From a virus, in the IMG/VR virus record IMGVR_UViG_3300040959_000743, positions 1-26,741 of that record: DNA of 26,741 nucleotides, one strand, 5' to 3'. The notes below the pieces were generated by a model, which saw nothing but the letters and a program-made list of their open reading frames with translations, had not been told where the DNA came from and did no database searches. Below are positions 19,807-26,741 of this stretch, one piece after another. Position numbers and translations under genes: made by a program. Every line of letters starts with the position of its first letter. The stretch's first letter is position 1.

Positions 19807-20619
19807 ATGGATAAGAAATTCTTTTTTATGGCGGGTTTGCCACGTTCGGGTGGCACAATGTTGTCGTCCATTCTCAATCAAAACCCTGATATTTATGTAT
19901 CTCCACAGTCTGTGCTTCCTAATACCTTGGGATCAACATATAATCAATATTCAAGCAGGGAAAACAAAGACTCTGACCAATGGGACAACATCTATCGTGT
20001 TATGGAAATGATTATTCCCACTTTTTATGGCGGGTATAAAGAGAAGTATATTATAGACAAGAGCTTCTCATGGCTAGAACCACACCCCTATGTCATTCTT
20101 GAACATCATCTTAAGAATCCAATCAGGGTAATTTGTCCAGTTCGTAATGTCGTGGATATTCTTGCATCGTGGAATAGACTATGTGAAAACGATCCTAATA
20201 ATAAATTCGATCCCGCCATCTTGCAAAAAGATAAGACAAAGAGGTCCATGGCTGATAAGCGTGCAGATTACTTTATGTCCATTGGTGATGCAGAAAACGA
20301 TATTCGTAAGGGTATTGAGAATATGAAAAGAATTTTGCATTCACAGCTCAAAAATAACATTATGCTAGTAGACTATGATGATCTGATCCTTGATACAGAA
20401 AATACTGTTAATAAGGTGTATGACTTTTTGGGTATTGAGCATTATGATGCTAACCTTGATAATCTTTCTACCCCCCACACATACACAGATCATTGGGGTG
20501 TAAAGAATCATCACAAGGTAAAGAAAACGGTACAAAGAGAGAACTACGTTCTAGAAGACATATTCTCTCCATCTATTATTAAGAAGTATTCAGGACTAGA
20601 ATTTTGGAAAGATATGTAA
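19807..20619 (+). CDS. PAPS-dependent sulfotransferase
   Basis: The 270-residue protein begins with the 5'-phosphosulfate-binding loop GLPRSGGTMLSSIL (residues 10-23) and has the 3'-phosphate-binding motif PVRNVVDILASW (111-122, Arg113 and Ser121), the two signatures of the sulfotransferase superfamily. It would move a sulfate from PAPS to a hydroxyl, typically on a sugar or small molecule. Length is normal. The ribosome binding site is TAGGAAAA. It overlaps the next gene (TAATG), a GT4-type enzyme, so a sulfated glycan is the simplest product. PAPS would come from the host. Confidence 0.86.
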   Translation: MDKKFFFMAGLPRSGGTMLSSILNQNPDIYVSPQSVLPNTLGSTYNQYSSRENKDSDQWDNIYRVMEMIIPTFYGGYKEKYIIDKSFSWLEPHPYVILEHHLKNPIRVICPVRNVVDILASWNRLCENDPNNKFDPAILQKDKTKRSMADKRADYFMSIGDAENDIRKGIENMKRILHSQLKNNIMLVDYDDLILDTENTVNKVYDFLGIEHYDANLDNLSTPHTYTDHWGVKNHHKVKKTVQRENYVLEDIFSPSIIKKYSGLEFWKDM

Positions 20620-21554
20620 TGGAAAACGTATTCCCATGGGACAATAATAATTTAGGTGGTACAGAAGTAGCAGTACGATGGTTTCATAAGAACGTATTGC
20701 CAGAAATGAAGAATATAAGAGACTATCGCTGTATTTCTGTTCCTGGAGCACCACAGAAACTAGAAGAACTTTTCGATGGTCAGAGAAACATCCTGTGGCT
20801 TCATTTGACACCAGATCAGATTGATGACAATGGCATGAATGTATTGAAGCGTCAAGACTTTCTTGACACAGTTGATCATTTTATTGTCTTGTCTCAATTT
20901 CACAAAAGGCAAACTGTGTTGCAACTAGGTATTAATCCAGATATAGTTCATGTTATTGAATACCCTCTTTACAATATTGAATATAATAGTTATAAGTTTG
21001 ATAATGTTGATAAGGTAAGAATTATTCACGCTTCTCAGGCGGTACGAGGCCTAGAAGTTCTTCTACAATCTACACTTCAAATTGATGAAGATTTTCAACT
21101 AGATATTTATAATGATTTCTATCCTGAACAATATCTAGACAATGAGGCAATAGAGAAGTTGTTAGATGACGAAAGAATTACCTTCTATGGTAAGACACCT
21201 CATAAGACTGTCATGAAGAAGTTTGCAGACTCTCATATTCATGCTTATCCTTCAATTTTTGAGGAAACAAGTTGTCTTGTTCAGGCAGAAGCGTTGGCAT
21301 CTGGAAATCTTTGTGTCTATAGCAACATCGGGGTTCTTCCTGAGACTTCTCGCGGGTATGGAATGATGGTAGATTTCATTTCTAAGCAATCTATGGAAGA
21401 AGCAGTAAAAGACTACGCAGATAATCTAAGAAACGCTATAAACATGGTAAAGAATAAGGAATTCGATCCATCAGAGCAGATTGAAGATATTACAGCCTAC
21501 AGAAGCAAGGAAAGAATCAGCCAGCAATGGCTTAATTTCGATAAAATGCTATAA
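20619..21554 (+). CDS. GT4-type glycosyltransferase
   Basis: The 311-residue protein has GT-B features: NNNLGGTEVAV near the N-terminus (residues 9-19), a central HASQAVRGLEVLLQ linker, and the C-terminal EETSCLVQAEALASG with an E-x7-E pair (Glu216, Glu224) that binds the donor sugar nucleotide. An in-frame TTG at 20604 is possible, but the ATG at 20619 overlaps the sulfotransferase stop (TAATG) and is preferred. Predicted cytoplasmic. It is co-expressed with the sulfotransferase. Confidence 0.82.
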   Translation: MENVFPWDNNNLGGTEVAVRWFHKNVLPEMKNIRDYRCISVPGAPQKLEELFDGQRNILWLHLTPDQIDDNGMNVLKRQDFLDTVDHFIVLSQFHKRQTVLQLGINPDIVHVIEYPLYNIEYNSYKFDNVDKVRIIHASQAVRGLEVLLQSTLQIDEDFQLDIYNDFYPEQYLDNEAIEKLLDDERITFYGKTPHKTVMKKFADSHIHAYPSIFEETSCLVQAEALASGNLCVYSNIGVLPETSRGYGMMVDFISKQSMEEAVKDYADNLRNAINMVKNKEFDPSEQIEDITAYRSKERISQQWLNFDKML

Positions 21555-21568
21555 AACTATCCGTGTCA

Positions 21569-21577
21569 TGCTAAAAT
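21569..21577 (+). promoter_or_regulatory. extended -10 promoter (TGCTAAAAT), near-leaderless
   Basis: The element ends 9 bases before the ATG at 21587, predicting a leader of about 0-3 bases. No ribosome binding site is present in the interval (TGTATTAGT). Confidence 0.5.
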
Positions 21578-21586
21578 TGTATTAGT

Positions 21587-24500
21587 ATGATTACTAATTC
21601 TAATCTGTATGCTGAAAGAGTTTTTAGTGAGCACCCACTAGCTTTGTGGCCTTTAGATGAAAAAATATCATTTCTTCAACTACTTTCCGATGCTCAACAA
21701 AATTTATCAGACGGATTATATTGGTCACTATCAAACCTGTCTAGCATATCAACTGTGGACTATGCCGATACGCCAATCAAAACTAGCACGTCTTCACGAT
21801 TTCAATTAAGCTCTTCATCATCTTATGTTGCGGAAATTTCTAGCACATTTACTTTAAATAGCACTAGCGACTTTGATACAACAAAAGGCACTGCTTGTTT
21901 TTCTGCACATGTTTACCAGGGTTCGATTTTTATTGACTCGTTTGAAATCGGTGTTTCTTATGGGTCCACAGAAGATACGAAAAAATACGCTTTTGCTACG
22001 AACCTGGGCTGGCATAATATTTCTCATACCTTTGATTTGCCTGAAAATGAAGAACTAACTTTTTTTATTAGAATTACATTTTCTAATTTAGGATATGTTT
22101 CAGATTTTGTTACACAAATAAATGGAATATCGTTAGGGCAATGGTCTGAGCAATACATTGCAGATTCAATAGGATTTAATGATTTTGATTTACCGTCAAA
22201 CCTTGAACACCTTTTGGTTTCTGGATCTGGATACAGTTCTGTAACTGCGGATTCTTATGGACTTGATACAGAATTAAACGGCTACTATTTAATAAAAGAC
22301 AAAAAAATATTTGCACAAAATTCTGGCATTCCCCTTGTTTATGGATCTAATCATACTACTAAAATTTTTGAAGCCCCAAATGGAAATCCTTCTTTGATAT
22401 TTCCTGGAAATGGCTTTCTTAATGATTCTGGGAAATATAACAACTACACGTTAGAAGCGTGGGTAAGGATGGAAAATGTTTGTGCAGACCCAATTAAAAT
22501 TATTGGATCGGCGGCCTCTAACGATGGTATATATGTAGAAGAAGGTTTTATTACATTAAGAATTGGTCCATACCAAAAGTCTTATTATGTTGGAAAATGG
22601 TATAGGCCAATGCTCTTGCATTTTAGGTACACCTCAACAGAAGCTTCTCTTTTTATTAACGGAGAACAAACAATATCTCTTCCAATTGACATAAAAAACG
22701 TTGTGTTTGCTCAAAAAACAAACTTAAATGGAGATGATCTAGATTGGATAGCCGTATACGGTAGTGATTTTATTAACCCGTTTGAAATTGACTGCCTTTC
22801 AATTTTTCCATACATAATTCCTTTAGAAATGGCTAAAAAAAGGTTTGTGTTTGGTCAAGGTGTTAAAAATACCGATCTGTCAAGTGACACATACTCTGCA
22901 AACTCGTACCTTATTGATTATCCATTTGCAAACTACGCAGCAAACTCTATATACCCAGATATAAGTTCTTGGAGGTCTGGTTTTACAAATAATCTTAGGA
23001 CAACATCTACACACCTAATTAGTCCAGAATATAAACTTCCAGATTTTCAATTAAAAAGAAATTCAAGATTTCTTAATGCTTTTGATTGGTATAGTGAAAA
23101 TAAAAGGGCAAACGATATAGATACAGATCAATTTACATATTTAACAATGAGGCCGCTTTATGAATATGAAATATTTCTAAATTGGAATCAAGTATACAAT
23201 AGCGGAATAAATACCTGGGGAAGCCTATCCTCCGATACTTGGTATAACGAAACGCACGAAATATTTCTTAATGAAAATATTTTATATTCAGACGTTAGCA
23301 TTTATTATGACAACATAGACATACTTGATGAAAGATTAGAATCTGTTTCTGGTGTTTTTAAATCTCCAAATTCTGCAATTCTTGATCAGCCAATTTTTCA
23401 TTTTAGAAACAAGTCTACTGGAGAAAGAATAGGGGTAACCTTAAAACTAAATTGGCTTACCTATAGCTTTTATTCTTCTTCTGGTGTAGAAACTGTTTTG
23501 TACAATGAAAAAATTGATGATGCAGAATACTTTGTTGCTGGACTCAATATCAAGGATATTCAATCTTCAAAATATTCTATAATAGGAAGCTTTTTCTCAT
23601 CACTAGACAATATATCGTTAAACATCGGTGGATACGAAGATGCAGCGTTTGGTGGAAGAATATATGCTGTACATTTTAACAACGCATTCTTTTATCAAAA
23701 AGATTTGTCAACATATTTTGAAAATTCCTTTATAAAACAAATATCTGGCACATCTAACGTTGCTGGAGACTTAATAGAATACATAGCTAACTATTCTCTT
23801 CTTCCATCAGAAAAAGACTATATCGTAGATTTTGATATCGGAGTTACTGGATATTGGGAAGATTATCAGCCCCTTTCATTTTTTGGAAAATATGTTACTA
23901 ACGAATATGGAGAAGAAAACTATGATTTAGATATGCTTCAACTTAATATAGATATCCCCAAGAAATCTATTCTTGATGAAACATTAAATGAAATCTTAAC
24001 ATATGGTGCTTTAAAATTATCGTATGGAACCTACACAAATCTGTCAGATATTTTGTTGACTGGATATGCAAATTATCTAGAACTAAAGAACGATCGAGCA
24101 GCAGATGTACCAAATACTAGATTTGATTCAAACGTCAATGCTTTTGTTTCTTTCCAAACAAGTGACGAGGTTGGTAAGAAGTCTTATTCAAGTTTTGTAA
24201 ACATAAATGATATATCGTACAACAATGTTGTAGAATTTGATAGTTCTAATTATAAAAATACTAAATACGAAGTTGACGACAATACAATAATCTTTCCACC
24301 AAAAACACCAGACTTTAAAGACTATTACATAGGCTTGCATCTAGAAGTTAAAATTCGTGGCATTTTATACAAAAACTTGCAACTAAAAAGACTAGAACTT
24401 GCTTCATTAGCCTTTGATAAAACAACGGGATACCCAATTGGTACAAAGTATGCAAACGACATGTATCCATTTGCAAGAACAAATTATTTGTTTAATTATA

Positions 24501-25312
24501 AAAATAAAAATCCTTTTACTATATTTAAAGAAACAGCACCATACCTTTATCTTACAGAATATTCTGGAGTTTATGTAAATCCGTATGATTCACAACATGA
24601 AAGAGGAGTCCTTCTTCCTATCAATAAAAACAAGGAAGCCGACTATCAAACTGGTGGGATGCAATTTTGGGGAAGGTATCCTCTCGCAACGTTTCCAGAA
24701 ACTCCTTTTAAAGTTGCAAAAATAAAAAGCGATACAGTAGACATTGACTTTTACTTGCAACCAGAATCTAATAAAACTAGAGCAAAACTTGTGGCATATG
24801 ACTACAGAACTGGAAAAGAATACAAAAACTTAATATTTTATCAAGATTCTCATAAAGTAGAAAATCCGATATTTTACCCAAGGCAGTGGACTGGAATAAA
24901 TATATCCTTGCTTGATCCAATAGAGTTTGACAACGTAACTGGAAGAATAGAGTTGTATTCTGGAATGGTATTTAACAACATTGGAGAGTATAAGTACACA
25001 CAGTCAGTAAATGATATTTCTAAACAATTGTTTAAAAAATGGTGGCAGGTTTCTTATGATACAGAAACTAGCGTAAGTAATTCTTGGCAAGATATAGAAA
25101 GTCCTGGAGGCACTGGAACTGAAACTTGGGCCGATGCTGCAACCATCCTAGTTCCAAATGAATACACAATTGATGGAGACGTGGAATATAAAAATCAAGT
25201 CGGTCTTTCAGTTTCAGTAACTGAAGATATTTCTACCATGTCTTTGTATTCAAATGGTGCAGATGTATTTACAAATGTTCAATGGGAAGTTTTTGAAGGA
25301 TCTCCTGTCTAG
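21587..25312 (+). CDS. large virion protein with LamG-like domain, 1241 aa
   Basis: The N-terminus has YAERVFSEHPLALWPLDEK, a motif that opens large tail-associated proteins in several environmental phages. Residues about 255-375 look like a LamG/concanavalin-type lectin domain (NYTLEAWVRMEN ... VEEGFITLRIGPY ... YVGKWYRPMLLHFRY ... ASLFINGEQT). A second similar region is at about 575-715 (ESVSGVFKSPNS ... IGVTLKLNWLTYSF ... FGGRIYAVHFNNAFF). The rest is beta-rich with many Asn, Tyr and Ser. No membrane segment or catalytic motif is seen. It is the largest gene here, probably leaderless, and placed between two glycosyltransferase genes. Likely a minor tail or appendage protein that binds carbohydrate. 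Confidence 0.75.
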   Translation: MITNSNLYAERVFSEHPLALWPLDEKISFLQLLSDAQQNLSDGLYWSLSNLSSISTVDYADTPIKTSTSSRFQLSSSSSYVAEISSTFTLNSTSDFDTTKGTACFSAHVYQGSIFIDSFEIGVSYGSTEDTKKYAFATNLGWHNISHTFDLPENEELTFFIRITFSNLGYVSDFVTQINGISLGQWSEQYIADSIGFNDFDLPSNLEHLLVSGSGYSSVTADSYGLDTELNGYYLIKDKKIFAQNSGIPLVYGSNHTTKIFEAPNGNPSLIFPGNGFLNDSGKYNNYTLEAWVRMENVCADPIKIIGSAASNDGIYVEEGFITLRIGPYQKSYYVGKWYRPMLLHFRYTSTEASLFINGEQTISLPIDIKNVVFAQKTNLNGDDLDWIAVYGSDFINPFEIDCLSIFPYIIPLEMAKKRFVFGQGVKNTDLSSDTYSANSYLIDYPFANYAANSIYPDISSWRSGFTNNLRTTSTHLISPEYKLPDFQLKRNSRFLNAFDWYSENKRANDIDTDQFTYLTMRPLYEYEIFLNWNQVYNSGINTWGSLSSDTWYNETHEIFLNENILYSDVSIYYDNIDILDERLESVSGVFKSPNSAILDQPIFHFRNKSTGERIGVTLKLNWLTYSFYSSSGVETVLYNEKIDDAEYFVAGLNIKDIQSSKYSIIGSFFSSLDNISLNIGGYEDAAFGGRIYAVHFNNAFFYQKDLSTYFENSFIKQISGTSNVAGDLIEYIANYSLLPSEKDYIVDFDIGVTGYWEDYQPLSFFGKYVTNEYGEENYDLDMLQLNIDIPKKSILDETLNEILTYGALKLSYGTYTNLSDILLTGYANYLELKNDRAADVPNTRFDSNVNAFVSFQTSDEVGKKSYSSFVNINDISYNNVVEFDSSNYKNTKYEVDDNTIIFPPKTPDFKDYYIGLHLEVKIRGILYKNLQLKRLELASLAFDKTTGYPIGTKYANDMYPFARTNYLFNYKNKNPFTIFKETAPYLYLTEYSGVYVNPYDSQHERGVLLPINKNKEADYQTGGMQFWGRYPLATFPETPFKVAKIKSDTVDIDFYLQPESNKTRAKLVAYDYRTGKEYKNLIFYQDSHKVENPIFYPRQWTGINISLLDPIEFDNVTGRIELYSGMVFNNIGEYKYTQSVNDISKQLFKKWWQVSYDTETSVSNSWQDIESPGGTGTETWADAATILVPNEYTIDGDVEYKNQVGLSVSVTEDISTMSLYSNGADVFTNVQWEVFEGSPV

Positions 25313-25338
25313 CATATTTTACTTTTTTGTAGTAGAAT

Positions 25339-26451
25339 ATGACAAACGATTGGAGAAATGTGGGAACCCCAACAGTATCTTTTTTAACATATGATTTTAC
25401 TTTAGGAAGCAAGCCAGTAGAACCAAACGGGTGTGCCTGGTATAGATGCTATCTGCCTATGAAACAGCTTGAAAAAGCTGGATGGGACACAGGAATTGGA
25501 TTCCCTGGGTGGAATGAAGAGCACGGCTTTGGATTACTTGTTCCAGATAATAAGGCTATTCATGGTTGGGACGTAATAGTTTTTAAACTTATAATGCTTC
25601 AATCAATTGCAGATAAAGTTTTGCAAGCAAAAGAAATGGGACAAAAGATAGCAGTAGATATTGATGACTGGTTTGAGGGACTATCAGAATCAAATCTTGC
25701 CCATAAAATGACAGACCCAGAAGTGAATCCTCGTAATAATCGTGATCACTACAGGTATATTATTGAAAATGCAGATGCAATTATTACCTCTACCCCATTC
25801 CTATATGATTTTTATAAGAATGAAAAAGGATATAAAAACGTATACATGGTTCGTAATGGTATAGATTTGGATAGATGGACGCAAAGAAAAGACCACTCAC
25901 GATGGCTGCCGCAATTTGGTTGGGTTGGTGCAACTCCATGGAGATCTAATGACCTTGAACAATTATCTCCGTGGTTTGGAAATTTCTTAGAAAAAAATCA
26001 TTTAACATTTCATCATTCTGGAGCAATTAAAAATGCAAAAGAGGCTAGGGACCAACTAGGAATTCCAAAAGCTGTTAAGTCAACAAAACAGCCTATGGAA
26101 AAAATTAGTAACTATCCAAACCTTTTTAGAAAAATTGATGTAGGACTTGTTCCATTAAACGATGTTGGATTTAATCATGCAAAATCTTCTATCAAGGGTT
26201 TGGAATATGCTGCTGCTGGTGTGCCTTTTATAGCGTCCTGGAGTCCAGAGTACGAGCTTTTAGAGCAGCAAGGGGTAGGAAGGGTGGCAAGAAATCAAGA
26301 GGAATGGTTACAGCACTCTGAAGAACTTTTAAATTCCAATACAAGAAAAGAAGATGTAGAAAGAAATCTTGAGGGCATTAAAAAATACCAAACAATGGAA
26401 GTTCGTAGATCTGAATGGGATGAAGTAATTCGTCAAATTAAAGAACAATAG
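25339..26451 (+). CDS. GT4-like glycosyltransferase, 370 aa
   Basis: The protein has PVEPNGCAWYRCYLPMKQLEKAGWD near the N-terminus, VDIDDWFEGL (106-115), a VRNGIDLDRW linker (171-180), GWVGATPWR (194-202) at the start of the second Rossmann domain, and KSSIKGLEYAAAGVPFIAS (282-300) for donor binding. These are features of GT-B retaining transferases of the kind found in cyanophages and other environmental phages. The 26-base gap upstream has no good ribosome binding site; TAGAAT abuts the ATG and TATTTT lies at 25315-25320, so the promoter is unclear. It is the last rightward gene before a converging gene. Confidence 0.8.
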   Translation: MTNDWRNVGTPTVSFLTYDFTLGSKPVEPNGCAWYRCYLPMKQLEKAGWDTGIGFPGWNEEHGFGLLVPDNKAIHGWDVIVFKLIMLQSIADKVLQAKEMGQKIAVDIDDWFEGLSESNLAHKMTDPEVNPRNNRDHYRYIIENADAIITSTPFLYDFYKNEKGYKNVYMVRNGIDLDRWTQRKDHSRWLPQFGWVGATPWRSNDLEQLSPWFGNFLEKNHLTFHHSGAIKNAKEARDQLGIPKAVKSTKQPMEKISNYPNLFRKIDVGLVPLNDVGFNHAKSSIKGLEYAAAGVPFIASWSPEYELLEQQGVGRVARNQEEWLQHSEELLNSNTRKEDVERNLEGIKKYQTMEVRRSEWDEVIRQIKEQ

Positions 26452-26454
26452 AAA

Positions 26455-26502
26455 AGCAGGGCAGAATGTTGCCACCTTTTGAATTAGGTTTTCTGCCCCG
26501 CT
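26455..26502. terminator. inverted repeat between converging genes, likely bidirectional terminator
   Basis: AGCAGGGCAGAA (26455-26466) is the reverse complement of TTCTGCCCCGCT (26491-26502) with one mismatch, enclosing a 24-base loop. It fills the 58-base gap between the stop codons of two converging genes. Confidence 0.65.
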
Positions 26503-26509
26503 AATCTAT

Positions 26510-26741
26510 TTAGTAACAGTTATGACCAGGATAATACCAATGCTTCTTTCCACTACCATCTTGCCAAGCGGTGTAAAAAGCACGGTCTTGATAATACCTT
26601 GACCATTTATGAATTGGTTTATCAAACAAAGTCTTAATTTCGGCTGACAAACCATCTTTTGTTTTCTTGGATTCCTTTAACATCATCCAAACAAGCCCAT
26701 CTCTCCATTGAGAGTCCAAGAATTGATAGGCTCCTCTTGCC
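26510..26741 (-). CDS. C-terminal part of a probable lytic transglycosylase / lysozyme-like enzyme
   Basis: The frame is open from the right edge to the TAA at 26510-26512, 76 residues visible: ARGAYQFLDSQWRDG, then WMMLKESKKTKDGLSAEIK, FDKPIHKWSRYYQDRAFYTAW and a GKKHWYYPGHNCY end. G-x-YQFLDS-x-W is the motif after the catalytic Glu in transglycosylase-type lysozymes, and QDRAF(Y/W) fits the same fold. The catalytic Glu would be upstream, outside the window. It is on the strand opposite to the fibre genes, so it may be a virion-associated or lysis enzyme of the next gene group. A TTG at 26719 could be read as a start, but coding similarity continues before it. Confidence 0.65.
   Translation of the reverse strand, partial: ARGAYQFLDSQWRDGLVWMMLKESKKTKDGLSAEIKTLFDKPIHKWSRYYQDRAFYTAWQDGSGKKHWYYPGHNCY

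Overview
This window looks like the late, host-recognition part of an AT-rich tailed-phage genome: tail fibres, a holin, virion or host-surface modification enzymes, and small phage tRNAs. The host is probably an actinobacterium. A small zinc-binding protein at 807-1025 resembles the actinobacterial DUF7455 family, the holin candidate resembles the r1t type, and several genes appear to be transcribed without a leader, which is common in Actinobacteria. Other families here (2OG-Fe(II) oxygenases, a PAPS-type sulfotransferase, a jelly-roll family next to them) are also frequent in marine and freshwater phages, so the host call is an inference. All family names come from reading motifs; no database search was run.

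Layout. Positions 1-1025 (minus strand): small genes (membrane protein, 64-aa protein, FmdB-like zinc ribbon, DUF7455-like protein) interleaved with three tRNAs, Arg(TCT), Thr(TGT) and Asn(GTT). A divergent promoter pair lies at 1068-1117. Positions 1157-5444 (plus strand): a small membrane/coiled-coil protein, then two successive sets of small BppU-N-like protein plus short fibre plus long fibre. Positions 5453-12368: a PASTA / Phe-Pro repeat / Hint-like protein followed by a tightly overlapping run with four intact 2OG-Fe(II) dioxygenases, two DUF6065-like jelly-roll proteins, a possible degenerate oxygenase, an unknown protein and a short-chain dehydrogenase. Positions 12400-12612: a holin with its own terminator. 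Positions 12689-18693: an 849-aa fibre, a fibre with an Mtd-like N-terminus, and a group of small tail proteins, two of which carry arrays of seven 40-residue Asp-box repeats (predicted seven-bladed propellers). Positions 18742-26451: three glycosyltransferases, a sulfotransferase, a small acidic protein and a 1241-aa LamG-containing structural protein. Positions 26510-26741 (minus strand): the C-terminal end of a probable cell-wall lytic enzyme.

How it fits together. Fibre and propeller proteins would provide adsorption; the oxygenases, dehydrogenase, glycosyltransferases and sulfotransferase would chemically modify either virion proteins or the host surface. Transcription seems to be restarted many times by short extended -10 promoters (TGn-TATAAT) set just before genes, often overlapping the previous stop codon, and in a few cases placed so that the transcript would begin at or very near the start codon. 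The most notable points are the oxygenase run beside a proline-rich repeat protein, the twin seven-repeat arrays (one inserted inside a small tail domain), and the promoter series.
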